Shown here piece by piece: positions 1-9,375 of a stretch of DNA of 27,675 nt. Source of the stretch: an uncultured Clostridia bacterium (GTDB lineage: Bacteria > Bacillota_A > Clostridia > TANB77 > CAG-508); contig CANPZA010000003.1 of assembly GCA_947588915.1 (NCBI GenBank), forward strand, positions 1 to 27,675. Direction: 5' to 3'. Under the pieces are notes generated by a model that was not told the DNA's origin, did no database searches, and saw only the letters and a list, made by a program, of their open reading frames with translations. A program made the translations under genes and the position numbers. Every line of letters starts with the position of its first letter. Positions within the stretch are counted from its first letter, which is position 1.

Positions 1-131
1 ATTGTATTAAAAACTATTGGAACATTTTTACTAATATTTCAATATTAAAAACTGAACATTATTACTAAGAATTCACAATTATTTTCTAATTTTCTTATAT
101 TATTTATTGAATGTAATATTTATAAAAAACA

Positions 132-175
132 AAAAAACATGTATGCTTTATTTTTATAAAATACACATGTTTTTT
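132..175 (-). terminator. Terminator of tRNA-Ser
   Basis: Two arms, 132-142 (AAAAAACATGT) and 165-175 (its exact reverse complement), form an 11-bp stem just downstream of the tRNA on the minus strand. The stem ends in a T-run in both orientations, so it could also stop rightward transcription. Confidence 0.75.
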
Positions 176-177
176 CT

Positions 178-269
<92 letters not shown>

Positions 270-273
270 ATAT

Positions 274-333
274 CTATTGACAAATGTCGGCGACATTATT
301 TATATTAGCATTTTTCTAGACATTTGTCAATAG
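274..333. repeat. Perfect 15-bp inverted repeat around tRNA-Ser promoter
   Basis: CTATTGACAAATGTC at 274-288 is the exact reverse complement of 319-333. The right arm contains the -35 of the tRNA promoter; the left arm lies downstream of the predicted start and carries a second TTGACA reading rightward. A smaller palindrome AATGTC-GGC-GACATT lies at 284-298. Arm identity with a 30-bp gap suggests a DNA-level operator or facing promoters. No regulator is identified. Confidence 0.7.
302..330 (-). promoter_or_regulatory. tRNA-Ser promoter
   Basis: On the minus strand, TTGACA (330-325), a 17-bp spacer and TAATAT (307-302) form a near-consensus sigma-A promoter. The predicted start is about 25 nt upstream of the tRNA 5' end. 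Confidence 0.75.
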
Positions 334-376
334 TAATTTTTTGATTTTTCACTTTTTTTAAATTATAAAAATCTAT

Positions 377-886
377 TTATTTAATAATTTCATCTGACTC
401 TATAGCTTTTTGAATAGCCTTTGCTTCTTCTTCTGAAATTGTATAAGTAGATTCTCCATTTTTTACTGGTTTTGCATAAATATTAGACATCTCCCTTGAA
501 TAAATACCATTTAATACTACCCCATCATTATTCTCATCTAATAATGCAAGCGTAAAACTCAAATCACTTCCTGTATCCTTAAAAGCACTATACCTAACAA
601 TACCAACTTTTTGAATACATTTTTTCAAATCAGTATTTAATATTTCAACTTGACTTTGTATTTCTCCATTTTGTTTTTCAACTTTATCTACTCTATGAAT
701 ATAATTTTCTAAATCTTCTTGTATATCTTTGCCATTACCTAATTTCTTCATAAAACTTTTATATCTTTTATTTAAAACAGAAAACCTTATTAGCATAACA
801 ATAACTACTAATAATAGCAAAATCATCATTACTGCCATAGCTAATATAAGTTCATCTGTTTTTAGCATTTCCACTAAACGTTCCAT
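377..886 (-). CDS. DUF4446 family membrane protein
   Basis: Predicted protein of 169 aa. Residues about 12-34 form one hydrophobic membrane segment (LAMAVMMILLLLVVIVML), followed by a charged, probably coiled-coil stretch (about 40-90) and a compact C-terminal domain with the signature VRYSAFKDTGSDLSFTLALL. This pattern and the position directly after parB are typical of DUF4446 in Clostridia. The N-terminus is probably in the membrane with the rest in the cytoplasm. The function is unknown; the invariant link to parAB suggests a role near chromosome segregation, but that is inference. It lies 18 bp downstream of parB and is likely cotranscribed from the parA promoter. Start ATG is preceded by AAGAGGGAATAAA. 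Confidence 0.85.
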   Translation of the reverse strand: MERLVEMLKTDELILAMAVMMILLLLVVIVMLIRFSVLNKRYKSFMKKLGNGKDIQEDLENYIHRVDKVEKQNGEIQSQVEILNTDLKKCIQKVGIVRYSAFKDTGSDLSFTLALLDENNDGVVLNGIYSREMSNIYAKPVKNGESTYTISEEEAKAIQKAIESDEIIK

Positions 887-904
887 TTTATTCCCTCTTT
901 TCTA

Positions 905-1744
905 TTATTTAATTAAACTTAATATTCTTTCTAAATCATCATTTGAAGTATATTCAATAATAATTTTTCCTCTCCTTTTTCCGGGATCTAATCTAACCTT
1001 ACTTCCAAAAAAACTTTGAAAATTATCCTCTATGCTTTTATATAAAATATGATTTCTTTTTTGCTCTTCTCTAGTTTCTTTCACCTTTGCTTTTTTTTCA
1101 ACTTGTCTAACAGTCGCTTTTCTTTCTAGCATTTGAATTGCTGTCTGATATTGTTTTTCCGGATCAGTAATAGCAAGCAATGCTTTACAAAGTCCTTCAG
1201 ATATTTTACCCTCTTTTGCCATTTCTAATACACGTGGCTCTAAATTTAAAACTCTTACCCAATTAGCAATAGTACTTCTTCCTTTTCCTAATTTTTTTGC
1301 CACATCTTCTTGTGATAATCCATAAGTATCAATTAAAGTTCTAATACCTAAAGCTTTTTCATAAGGATTTAAATCTTCTCTTTGCATATTTTCAATTAAA
1401 GAAATCTCTGAATTAACTTTTTCATTATCTTCTCTTATAATTGCCGGAATTTCTTTCAACCCTGCAATTTTACAAGCTCTCCATCTTCTTTCACCAGCAA
1501 TTATACTATAATATCCATCTTTTTTAGTAACGACTATTGGCTGAATTAATCCATATTCTTTTATGGATTGAGCTAATTCTTCTAAAGTTTCTTGGTCAAA
1601 CCTCTTTCTTGGTTGATCTCTATTTGGTTCTACTTCATTAACTTTCAAATTTTTCAATGTATCATTTTCTTGCATTTTTTCCTCTTCTGGAGTTGGTCCA
1701 AATAATGCATCTAACCCTTTTCCTAATCCTGTTTTCTTAGCCAT
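905..1744 (-). CDS. parB: Chromosome partitioning protein ParB (Spo0J)
   Basis: ParB of 279 aa, the usual length. It is the CTP-dependent DNA clamp that loads at parS sites near the origin and recruits SMC. The N-terminus MAKKTGLGKGLDALFG is the typical ParA-interacting segment. The CTP-binding motif GERRWRA lies near residue 85, with the ENMQREDLNPYEKA motif after it. A helix-turn-helix (LSQEDVAKKLGKGRSTIANW) follows, and a dimerisation region ends the protein. It follows parA by 34 bp with a good ribosome site (AGGGAGGT), so the two form an operon with the DUF4446 gene. No full parS sequence was found in the window. One glycine here is encoded CCC-GGA without frame disturbance, useful as a contrast to the T-CGGA sites. 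Confidence 0.97.
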   Translation of the reverse strand: MAKKTGLGKGLDALFGPTPEEEKMQENDTLKNLKVNEVEPNRDQPRKRFDQETLEELAQSIKEYGLIQPIVVTKKDGYYSIIAGERRWRACKIAGLKEIPAIIREDNEKVNSEISLIENMQREDLNPYEKALGIRTLIDTYGLSQEDVAKKLGKGRSTIANWVRVLNLEPRVLEMAKEGKISEGLCKALLAITDPEKQYQTAIQMLERKATVRQVEKKAKVKETREEQKRNHILYKSIEDNFQSFFGSKVRLDPGKRRGKIIIEYTSNDDLERILSLIK

Positions 1745-1778
1745 TCAAATACCTCCCTATCTTTTTATTAAAATTTCT

Positions 1779-2555
1779 TTAACCATTTTCTTTAAGAAAT
1801 TCTTTTGCAAATTTAATATAACTTTTTGCTCCTTTAGATCTCTTGTCATATTCAGTAATTGGCATTCCATAGCTTGGAGCTTCACTTAATCTTACATTTC
1901 TTGGAATTACAGTTTTATATACTTTATCATTAAAATATTTTTTAACTTCCTCAACTACTTGATTAGAAAGGTTTGTCCTCATATCATACATAGTAAGTAG
2001 AGCTCCTTCTATTTGAAGATTTTTATTTAAATGTCTTTTTACTAAATTAAATGTATTTAATAATTCTCCCAATCCTTCCAATGCATAATATTCACACTGT
2101 ACAGGTATTAAAACACTATCAGATGCTGTAAAAGAATTTAAAGTAATTAAACTTAATGATGGTGGACAATCAATTAAAATATAATCAAACTTATCTTTTA
2201 TTTCATCTAATCTTTCTTTTAATCTTTGCTCTCTTGACATCATTGAAACAAGCTCAACCTCTGCTCCAGCTAAATTAATATTAGATGGACATACTTTTAA
2301 ATTTTTAATAGTTGTATCTTGTATTACATCTTTAATGGCTGTTTCATTTACTAAAACATCATATGTAGAAAGCTCTAAATTTTTTTCTACACCTAATCCG
2401 CTCGTTGCATTTCCCTGAGGATCTGCATCTATTAATAAAACTTTTTTACCTTTTTTTGCTAAGATTGCACTTAAATTAACTGTTGTTGTTGTTTTTCCTA
2501 CTCCACCTTTTTGATTTGCTACTGATATAATTTTTCCCAATTTTATTGCCTCCAT
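1779..2555 (-). CDS. parA: Chromosome partitioning ATPase ParA (Soj)
   Basis: ParA/Soj of 258 aa. It is a MinD-superfamily ATPase that dimerises on ATP and DNA and, with ParB, segregates origins; in Bacillota it also modulates DnaA. The deviant Walker A (KGGVGKTTTTVNL) is at about residues 16-28, the A' motif LLIDADPQGNATSGLG at about 39-54, and Walker B LIDCPPSL at about 126-133. Length and motifs are complete. The first codons read MEAIKLGKIISVANQKG; an alternative start a few residues downstream cannot be excluded, but the ATG at 2555 is plausible. It is first gene of a parA-parB-DUF4446 operon with its own promoter. Confidence 0.97.
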   Translation of the reverse strand: MEAIKLGKIISVANQKGGVGKTTTTVNLSAILAKKGKKVLLIDADPQGNATSGLGVEKNLELSTYDVLVNETAIKDVIQDTTIKNLKVCPSNINLAGAEVELVSMMSREQRLKERLDEIKDKFDYILIDCPPSLSLITLNSFTASDSVLIPVQCEYYALEGLGELLNTFNLVKRHLNKNLQIEGALLTMYDMRTNLSNQVVEEVKKYFNDKVYKTVIPRNVRLSEAPSYGMPITEYDKRSKGAKSYIKFAKEFLKENG

Positions 2556-2600
2556 TTTTAGTTAATTTTTATCTATAAGTTTGTTTGTTTTTACATTATA

Positions 2601-2629
2601 ATAATATAAAAATATATAAAAAAAGTCAA
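2601..2629 (-). promoter_or_regulatory. Promoter of the parA operon
   Basis: Minus-strand TTGACT (2629-2624), 17-bp spacer, TATTAT (2606-2601). The -35 hexamer lies inside the terminator stem of rsmG, a compact arrangement that separates rsmG transcription from that of parAB. Confidence 0.55.
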
Positions 2630-2658
2630 TAAAAAACTAAAAATTTATTGACTTTTTT
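2618..2658 (-). terminator. Terminator of the rsmG transcript
   Basis: TTTATTGACTTTTTT at 2644-2658 pairs with its complement at about 2619-2633, giving a stem of about 15 bp and a U-rich 3' side on the minus strand, immediately after the rsmG stop. Confidence 0.8.
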
Positions 2659-2659
2659 A

Positions 2660-3382
2660 TTATTTTATTGGATTTTTTGATGGCATACCTGGTTTTCTAG
2701 GATATTTACTAGATGTGTGTTTTATTTTATCAATAATAATATTATTTCTTGAAATATCACTATTAGGAAGTTTAAAACTTTCTATTTTTCTAATTTTTCC
2801 TCCTAGAACTGAAATTGCCTTTGTTGCTTGATTTATTTCTTCTTCTATTTCAGAGCCTTTCATACATATTACTTTTCCATTTAATTTTACTAAAGGAATC
2901 ATATATTCTGATAATACAGATAATTTTGCAACTGCTCTAGATGTAGCATAATCAAATTTTTCTCTATATTCCCCATTTTGTCCAAACTCTTCTACTCTAG
3001 AATGTATTGCTTTTATATTTTTTAAACCTAATTTATCAATTACTAAATTCAAAAAATTAATTCTTTTATTTAGTGAATCTACTAATACTATTTCTAAATC
3101 ATCTCTTAAGATTTTTAAAGGAATTCCTGGAAATCCCGCACCTGTTCCTATATCAACCACTTTAGAATTTTTCTCTATTTCTTTTGTTATTGTAATTGAA
3201 TCTATAAAATGCTTTAATATAATATCTTGTGGATCTGTAATAGCTGTTAAATTGATTTTTTGATTCCATTCTATTAATAAATTCATATAAATATATAATT
3301 TTTTACTCTGTTCCTCTTCAATGTTTATTTCTAAACAATCAGATAATTCTTTTATCTTACTAAAAAATTCTTTCTCTTTCAT
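2660..3382 (-). CDS. rsmG: 16S rRNA m7G527 methyltransferase RsmG
   Basis: RsmG (GidB) of 240 aa, normal length. It methylates N7 of G527 in the 530 loop of 16S rRNA using S-adenosylmethionine, in the cytoplasm. Family signatures visible are NLTAITDPQDIILKHFIDS (about 44-62), the SAM-binding VVDIGTGAGFPGIPLKI (about 71-87), VDSLNKRINFL (about 97-107), and ATSRAVAKL with the following MKG motif. It sits 9 bp downstream of mnmG, the usual pairing, and is followed by a strong terminator. Confidence 0.97.
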   Translation of the reverse strand: MKEKEFFSKIKELSDCLEINIEEEQSKKLYIYMNLLIEWNQKINLTAITDPQDIILKHFIDSITITKEIEKNSKVVDIGTGAGFPGIPLKILRDDLEIVLVDSLNKRINFLNLVIDKLGLKNIKAIHSRVEEFGQNGEYREKFDYATSRAVAKLSVLSEYMIPLVKLNGKVICMKGSEIEEEINQATKAISVLGGKIRKIESFKLPNSDISRNNIIIDKIKHTSSKYPRKPGMPSKNPIK

Positions 3383-3391
3383 AATAACCTC

Positions 3392-5266
3392 TTACCTTTT
3401 ATTTAATTGTTGCATATAAACTAGCAATACTGACACATCAGCAGGTGATACTCCAGATATTCTAGATGCTTGTCCTATAGAATGTGGTTTAAATTTATTT
3501 AATTTTTGTCTTGCTTCTAAACTAATTCCATTTATTTTTTCATAATCAATATTATCTGGTAGGATTTTACTTTCTAATTTTTTAAATTTTTCTACTTGTT
3601 GTTCTTGCATTTTTATATATCCTTCATATTTAATTTGTATTTCTACCTCTTCTTGCTCCTGCTTTGTAAGATTTGGTCTTTCATTATCTATTTTAGCTAA
3701 TTTATCATAATTTATTTCTGTTCTTTTTAATAACTCTGACATTTTTGTTCCTGTTGTAAGTTCAGATGTTCCATTACTTCTAAGCAATTCATTTACTTCT
3801 TTAGATGGTTTTACTATTTTATCCTTTAGCCTTTTTATTTCTTTTTCTATGTTTTTCATTTTTGTTTTAAATTTATCATATCTCTCATCTGAAATCAATC
3901 CTATTTCATGACCTATTTCAGTTAATCTTAAATCTGCATTATCTTGTCTTAAAAGTAATCTATATTCCGCTCTAGAAGTCATCATTCTGTATGGTTCATT
4001 TGTTCCTTTTGTAACAATATCATCAATTAAAACGCCTATATATCCTTGTGTTCTATCTAAAATTAATGGCTCTTTTCCTTTTATTTTTTGAGTTGCATTA
4101 ATACCTGCTATTAATCCTTGACAAGCTGCTTCTTCATATCCAGATGTACCATTTATTTGCCCTGCCATAAATAAACCTTCTATTCCTTTATATTCTAATG
4201 AAAGTTTTAGATTTGATGGATCTATGCAATCATATTCTATTGCATATGCAGGTCTTGTAAATTCTGCTTTTTCTAATCCTGGTATTGTATGATACAAAGC
4301 TATTTGAACATCTTCAGGAAGTGATGAACTCATTCCTTGAATATACATTTCTTCTGTATCTAACCCAACTGGTTCTACAAAAGCTTGATGTCTTGGTTTA
4401 TCACTAAACCTTACAACTTTATCTTCTATTGAAGGGCAATATCTAGGGCCTGTACCTTCTATCATTCCACTATATAATGGTGATCTATGCAAATTTTGTC
4501 GAATTATGTCGTGAGTTTTCTCATTAGTATAAGTTAAATAACAATCCACTTGTTCAAATTCCTTTGGTTCATTCTCAAATGAAAATGACTCTATTCCTTT
4601 ATCTCCTTTTTGTACCTCCATTTTACTAAAATCTATACTTCTTTTATTGATTCTTGCTGGTGTACCTGTTTTAAATCTAATTAAATCAATCCCTAATTTT
4701 TTTAAACAATCTGATAGTTTATTTGCTGCTGCCACACCATCTGGACCACTTTCCTTTGAATAATCTCCAATAAATATTTTTCCTTTTAAATATGTACCTG
4801 TAGCTAAAATAACTGTCTTTACATTATAAATTGCTCCTACATCTGTTTCAATTGCTTTTACTGTTCCATTTTCAACTTTAATATCTATAATCTCTGCTTG
4901 TTTTACTTCTAAGTTTTCTTGTTTTTCTAATGTATGTTTCATTTCAACTTGATATTTTTTTCTATCTGCCTGAGCTCTCAATGAATGAACTGCTGGACCT
5001 TTTGAAGTATTTAACATTTTAATTTGTATCATTGTTTTATCTATATTTTTTCCCATTTCTCCACCTAATGCATCTATTTCTCTAACAAGATGTCCTTTTG
5101 AACTTCCTCCAATATGCGGATTACATGGCATATTTGCTATTGCTTCTAAACTAATTGAAAATATCAAAGTTTTCATTCCTAATCTAGCAGCTGCCAATGC
5201 TGCTTCACAACCAGCATGTCCTGCACCTATTACTGCTACATCATATTCTCCTGCTATATAATTCAT
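3392..5266 (-). CDS. mnmG: tRNA uridine-34 carboxymethylaminomethyl synthase subunit MnmG
   Basis: MnmG (GidA) of 624 aa. With MnmE it installs the cmnm5 group on wobble uridine 34 of tRNAs reading NNA/NNG in split boxes and of glycine tRNA-UCC, using FAD and a folate. The FAD-binding [21 protein letters not shown] motif is at the N-terminus. Further signatures are [16 protein letters not shown] with its conserved Cys (about 45-60), [14 protein letters not shown], and [16 protein letters not shown]. The gene is intact. Start ATG has GGAGGAAAGATAAA upstream. A 394-bp gap separates it from mnmE, longer than usual for this operon, so it may have its own promoter. Confidence 0.97.
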   Translation of the reverse strand: MNYIAGEYDVAVIGAGHAGCEAALAAARLGMKTLIFSISLEAIANMPCNPHIGGSSKGHLVREIDALGGEMGKNIDKTMIQIKMLNTSKGPAVHSLRAQADRKKYQVEMKHTLEKQENLEVKQAEIIDIKVENGTVKAIETDVGAIYNVKTVILATGTYLKGKIFIGDYSKESGPDGVAAANKLSDCLKKLGIDLIRFKTGTPARINKRSIDFSKMEVQKGDKGIESFSFENEPKEFEQVDCYLTYTNEKTHDIIRQNLHRSPLYSGMIEGTGPRYCPSIEDKVVRFSDKPRHQAFVEPVGLDTEEMYIQGMSSSLPEDVQIALYHTIPGLEKAEFTRPAYAIEYDCIDPSNLKLSLEYKGIEGLFMAGQINGTSGYEEAACQGLIAGINATQKIKGKEPLILDRTQGYIGVLIDDIVTKGTNEPYRMMTSRAEYRLLLRQDNADLRLTEIGHEIGLISDERYDKFKTKMKNIEKEIKRLKDKIVKPSKEVNELLRSNGTSELTTGTKMSELLKRTEINYDKLAKIDNERPNLTKQEQEEVEIQIKYEGYIKMQEQQVEKFKKLESKILPDNIDYEKINGISLEARQKLNKFKPHSIGQASRISGVSPADVSVLLVYMQQLNKR

Positions 5267-5660
5267 TTTATCTTTCCTCCATATTATATAAATTGTTCCT
5301 TATTTCAATATTTTTTACTTCCTTGTGAAACAGAAATTCTTGTTTTTTTGCAAAGTATGTAACTTTTTACTTATGAATTCTTAACTAATAGGTTTTATAT
5401 TTTTTAACTTTTCTTTTATTTTTCAACACTTTTGTTTGCTTTTTCTTATATTTAGTAAAATTTACCTTATCGTTGTAATATTATGTTATTCGTGCTTTTA
5501 TTTGTTTTAAAAATATAAATACATTAAATTTTGTATTATATGATTAAACATTCTCATTTGTTTTAAAATCGATTTTAACCGTTTTTTGTTTTTTAATATA
5601 AAATTATATTATTTTTATATTAAATTGTCTTATTTTTTATTTTCATACTTCTTGTGATAA
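5267..5660. other. mnmE-mnmG intergenic region with AT-only hairpin
   Basis: 394 bp without a gene. It contains a 12-bp all-AT inverted repeat (TTTAATATAAAA at 5592-5603, complement at 5613-5624) soon after the mnmE stop on the minus strand, possibly a weak terminator. A half parS site (GTGAAACA, 5325-5332) is present, but the other half does not match. I see no convincing promoter for mnmG. Confidence 0.5.
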
Positions 5661-7032
5661 TTATTTTCCTAAACAAAACTTTGAGAAAATTTCATTTATT
5701 ATATCCTCACTCACTACTTCACCTGTTATATTGCCTAAATCTTCCAAAATATCCTTTATAGAAATTGCGATTATATCTAATGGCATTTTATTTTCTATAC
5801 TTTCTTTTGTCCTTTTTACATTTTCTATTGCTTTAGTAATTAAATTTTTATGTCTAATATTTGTAATTATAATTTCATTACCTAAATTAATTTCATTTAA
5901 ATTAAAAAGTTCATTAATTTTATTGTATAATTCCTCAATTCCTTGATATTTTAAAGTAGATATTTTAACAATATTATCAGATACTGCTTTTAATCTCTCA
6001 TCATTTTCATCTAAAATAACATTTAAATCTATTTTATTTAGTATAATAATTGATTTTTTACCTTTTATTAATTTTAGTATTTCTAAATCTTCAGAATTTA
6101 GCTCTTTACTACTGTCAAATATTGCTATAACTAAATCCGCTTCTTTCGCAATTTCTCTTGATTTTTCTATTCCTATTTTTTCTACTTCATCTTTAGCCTC
6201 TCTTATTCCTGCTGTATCTATTAATTTAAGAGGTATTCCTTTTATATTTATAAATTCTTCTATTGTATCTCTTGTTGTTCCTTCTACTTCCGTAACAATT
6301 GCTCTATCTTCTTTTAACATTGTATTTAAAAGAGATGATTTTCCTGCATTTGGTCTTCCTATAATTGCTGTCTTTATACCTTCTTTTAAAATTTTGCCTT
6401 CATCAAAACTATTTTCTAATTTTATTAAATCCTTTTCGACATTTGTTAACATATCCATTATTTGTTTATTTGTTACATCTTCTACATCATATTCTGGATA
6501 ATCAATAGAAACTTCTATATTTACCATTACATCTAATATTTGTTTTTTTATCTTTGAAATTTCATTTGACAATATTCCTTTTAATTGATTAATTCCTGTT
6601 TTCGCTTCTTTTTCTGACTTTGCTTCAATAATATCTATAACTGATTCTGCTTGTAATAAGTCTATTCTTCCATTCAAAAAAGCCCTTTTGGTAAATTCTC
6701 CTGGTTCTGCTAAATCAGCACCATTTTTTAAACAAATTTCTAATATTTTTCTTAAAATAACATTTCCGCCATGTGAATTAATTTCACACATATCTTCTGT
6801 TGTGTAGCTTTTAGGTGATTTAAAATATGAAACTAAAACTTCATCTATTATTTCTCCTCCATCAACAATATTTCCATATTTAATGGTATATCCCTTTATT
6901 TTATCTATATTATTTTTAAATTTAGGTTTAAAAATTTTATCTAATATTTTAAAACTATCTTTTCCACTCATTCTTACAATCCCTATTCCCCCTATTCCGA
7001 GGAGCCGTTGATATTGAAACAATTGTACTCAT
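5661..7032 (-). CDS. mnmE: tRNA modification GTPase MnmE, +1 frameshift at codon 12
   Basis: MnmE (TrmE) is the GTPase partner of MnmG in wobble-U34 modification. The start is the ATG at 7032, preceded by AAAGGAG, encoding MSTIVSISTAP. Codon 12 is then CGG and the frame closes at TAG 6957-6955. Skipping one C (6999) continues as GIGGIGIVRMSGKDSF, the canonical N-terminus, and gives 456 aa, the normal length. The G-domain shows IIGRPNAGKSSLLN (P-loop), EGTTRD, DTAGIRE and NKID, and the C-terminus ends CLGK, whose Cys is catalytic. Starting instead at a downstream codon would lose the folate-binding N-terminal motif. The break is either a sequence error or a +1 recoding site of the same type as in dnaA and gyrB. 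Confidence 0.93.
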
Positions 7033-7052
7033 ATTAATTTCTCCTTTATAAA

Positions 7053-7102
7053 AGGTCAAAGTGCGGGCTTACAATGTATTTGTAAAATCCGACCTTTGAC
7101 CT
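7053..7102. repeat. Long imperfect inverted repeat between jag and mnmE
   Basis: AGGTCAAAG (7053-7061) pairs with 7094-7102, and TTACAA (7069-7074) pairs with 7080-7085, with partly pairing GC-richer sequence between. On the minus strand the structure follows jag, ends in CTTTTA and sits just before the mnmE ribosome site. It could be an attenuator, terminator or small mobile palindrome. Confidence 0.6.
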
Positions 7103-7121
7103 CCGATTTTATCTATTTATT

Positions 7122-7814
7122 TTATTTTTTTAAAGATACTATAACTCTTCTATATGGTTCTTCCCCTACACTTGATGTTTCTACTTTTGGATTTTTTTGT
7201 AATTTACTATGAATAATTTTTCTTTCATATGCTTGCATAGGTTCTAATTTAACAGATTTTTTAGTTCTTATAACTGTTTTTGCTATTTTTTCTGCTAATT
7301 CTTCTAATGTTTTTTCTCTTTTCTCTTTATATCCTTCTATATCTAAAATAACTCTAACCTTATTTTCGATTCCTTTTCCAGCTATTGCTGATAATATATT
7401 TTGAAGAGAATATAAAGTTTCACCTCTATATCCAATTAAATATCCTAAATCTTTATTTACTATATCTACATATATATATTGTGATGATGTTTTTATGTTA
7501 TAAGTAGTTCCTTCTGGTAATCCTTTTATAAAATCTTCTAAGAATTTTTCTACATTTTCTTTAGCCTTTTGTTGTTCATCTTTGCTCAACTCTATCTCTT
7601 TTATTTTTCTTTCTATTTCCTCTTTTTTAAAATTTTCTTTTAATGTCATTTCTACTTTTACTACTCTAGGTGCTAAAATACTAAAAAAACTTCTTTTATC
7701 TTCATTTTCTAAAACTTTTATATCTACTCTATCTTTAGAAACATTTAATTTTTTTAAACCATTTTCTATAGCTTCATTTGTAGTTTTTCCTTCTGAAATA
7801 ATAGTTTTTTCCAT
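7122..7814 (-). CDS. khpB: RNA-binding protein KhpB (Jag/EloR)
   Basis: Protein of 230 aa with the three-part Jag architecture. The Jag-N domain (about 1-52) has the signature SEGKTTNEAIENGLKKL. A charged linker is followed by a KH domain around LIGYRGETLYSLQNI (GxxG-type loop YRGE, about 128-142). A C-terminal R3H domain contains RKIIHSKL (R and H spaced as expected, about 198-205). In Gram-positives KhpB works with KhpA as an RNA chaperone that affects cell elongation and division. It lies 22 bp after yidC and is part of the rpmH-to-mnmG cluster. Start ATG is preceded by GAGGAATAACTT. Confidence 0.92.
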   Translation of the reverse strand: MEKTIISEGKTTNEAIENGLKKLNVSKDRVDIKVLENEDKRSFFSILAPRVVKVEMTLKENFKKEEIERKIKEIELSKDEQQKAKENVEKFLEDFIKGLPEGTTYNIKTSSQYIYVDIVNKDLGYLIGYRGETLYSLQNILSAIAGKGIENKVRVILDIEGYKEKREKTLEELAEKIAKTVIRTKKSVKLEPMQAYERKIIHSKLQKNPKVETSSVGEEPYRRVIVSLKK

Positions 7815-7836
7815 AAGTTATTCCTCCTCAAGATTC

Positions 7837-8733
7837 TTATTTATCTAAAATTTTATTTAATACTAATCTTTCTAAAATCATAAGAATATTATTTATTAGC
7901 CAATATAGAGCCAGTCCTAATGGTGCTATAAATGCAATTGAAATTGACATTATTGGCATCATCCATGACATCATCTTATTTGTTTGCATTACTGCATCTA
8001 ATTCGTTTTCATCTTCATTTTTTGTTAACTGTTCTCCTGTTTTTCCATCAATTACTGTTTCTTTATTATTGTTAGCTTGTTTTTGTTGCATAGCTGTTGT
8101 CATTCTAATTGAAATAAATGATGATAATATATATAAAATTGGTATAATATAAACAGTATAATCTGTTATGTTTTGTTGAGGTATTTTACTTAAGTCTAAT
8201 CCTAGAAAATTCATTTGTATATTTAATTTTTCAACTGTTTCATCATCAGGATTTTTTTCTTTTATTGTATTATATTCCCTTATTAAATCAATTTCTGGAT
8301 AAACACTACTTATCTCTCTTCCATCATCTTTCAATTGTTGTATATATGTATTTAATTTTTCTTTTTCCTCATTATTTGTTTTTTGCATAAAAGTAATAGG
8401 ACTTCTTACTAAATAAAAAATTGAAAGTAATAATAATAATTGAACAATTGCTGTTAAACATCCGCTAAATGGACTCATTTTTTCTGTTTTATACAAATTC
8501 ATTATTTCTTGGTTCATTTTTTCAGGGCTATTTTTATATTTAAATTGTATAACCTTCATCTTTTCTTGTAATTCTGTACTTTTTTTCATTGTTCTTTGTT
8601 GTTTTATAGATAAAGGTAATAATATTATTTTTATTAATACAGTAAATAAAATTATCGCTATTCCGTAATTATTTACTAAATTATATAAAAAAGCTAATAC
8701 ATAACCAAACATATTTGCAAAAAATTCAAACAT
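7837..8733 (-). CDS. yidC: Membrane protein insertase YidC
   Basis: YidC/Oxa1 insertase of 298 aa, the short Gram-positive form. It inserts membrane proteins alone or with SecYEG. N-terminal segment YGIAIILFTVLIKIILLPLS is the first core transmembrane helix. The cytoplasmic hairpin KKSTELQEKMKVIQFKYK follows, then membrane segments at about 90-112 (SPFSGCLTAIVQLLLLLSIFYL), 190-207 and 253-285. No lipobox signal peptide is visible, which differs from B. subtilis SpoIIIJ but is common in Clostridia. Its neighbours yidD and jag are the standard ones. Confidence 0.95.
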   Translation of the reverse strand: MFEFFANMFGYVLAFLYNLVNNYGIAIILFTVLIKIILLPLSIKQQRTMKKSTELQEKMKVIQFKYKNSPEKMNQEIMNLYKTEKMSPFSGCLTAIVQLLLLLSIFYLVRSPITFMQKTNNEEKEKLNTYIQQLKDDGREISSVYPEIDLIREYNTIKEKNPDDETVEKLNIQMNFLGLDLSKIPQQNITDYTVYIIPILYILSSFISIRMTTAMQQKQANNNKETVIDGKTGEQLTKNEDENELDAVMQTNKMMSWMMPIMSISIAFIAPLGLALYWLINNILMILERLVLNKILDK

Positions 8734-8745
8734 TATTTATTCCTC

Positions 8746-8955
8746 CTATTTTAATGGATCATATCCACCTTTTGAAAAAGGATTACATCTTAAAATTCTA
8801 TATATTCCTTTTGCTAAGCCTCTTATTACTCCATATTTAAGTATTGCTTGTTTTGTATATTCTGAACAAGTAGGATAATATTTACAACAAGTATTTTTTA
8901 ATGCAGATATATGTTTTTGATATAAATTAATTAGTGAAACTAATATCTTTTTCAT
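8746..8955 (-). CDS. yidD: Membrane protein insertion efficiency factor YidD
   Basis: Small protein of 69 aa. Family signatures are [21 protein letters not shown] with paired cysteines, and the C-terminal [11 protein letters not shown]. YidD is a membrane-associated helper of YidC. Its start overlaps the rnpA stop by 4 nt (ATGA), indicating translational coupling, and yidC begins 12 bp later. Confidence 0.95.
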   Translation of the reverse strand: MKKILVSLINLYQKHISALKNTCCKYYPTCSEYTKQAILKYGVIRGLAKGIYRILRCNPFSKGGYDPLK

Positions 8956-9305
8956 ACATTTTCCTCTAATATTTTAGCATTTTTTAAGATTTTTTTCATA
9001 TCTTCTTTTATATTATCAAATTGTGCAAACTTTATATCAATTTTCTTTTTCCATAAAAAAATTATACTATACCCTGTTTTTATTTTATCTTCAAAAAAAT
9101 AATAATTTTCTCTTATTAGTCTTTTTATATGATTTCTTTTTACAGCTTTACATATCTTTCTACTTATTGCAATTCCTAAAAAATTTAAATTTTCACTTTT
9201 TTCTTTTTTTATAAATGCTTCTAAATATTTTCCTGAATAATAATTCCCTTTTAAAAAAATTCTGTTAAATTCATAATTTTTTTTTAACATTTCTGTTTTT
9301 TTCAT
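8952..9305 (-). CDS. rnpA: Ribonuclease P protein component RnpA
   Basis: RnpA of 117 aa, the normal size. It is the basic protein subunit that helps the RNase P RNA bind pre-tRNA 5' leaders. Signatures are the N-terminal [15 protein letters not shown] and the RNR-motif region [16 protein letters not shown] (about 55-70). It is the middle gene between rpmH and yidD and overlaps yidD by 4 nt. It is separated from rpmH by a hairpin that may reduce read-through from the strongly expressed L34 gene. Confidence 0.95.
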   Translation of the reverse strand: MKKTEMLKKNYEFNRIFLKGNYYSGKYLEAFIKKEKSENLNFLGIAISRKICKAVKRNHIKRLIRENYYFFEDKIKTGYSIIFLWKKKIDIKFAQFDNIKEDMKKILKNAKILEENV

Positions 9306-9375
9306 TATTTTTATTCCTTTCTTTTAAAGGTAAATTAAATGAAAAAATATAAATTTAATTTAATAATTATGATTA

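Noticed and set aside
729..1019. Open frame on the plus strand opposite DUF4446/parB
   Set aside because: No ribosome site, low-complexity hydrophobic composition and position opposite conserved genes mark it as a shadow.
5325..5332. Half of a parS site (GTGAAACA) near mnmG
   Set aside because: The left half of the 16-bp palindrome does not match, so it is probably chance.
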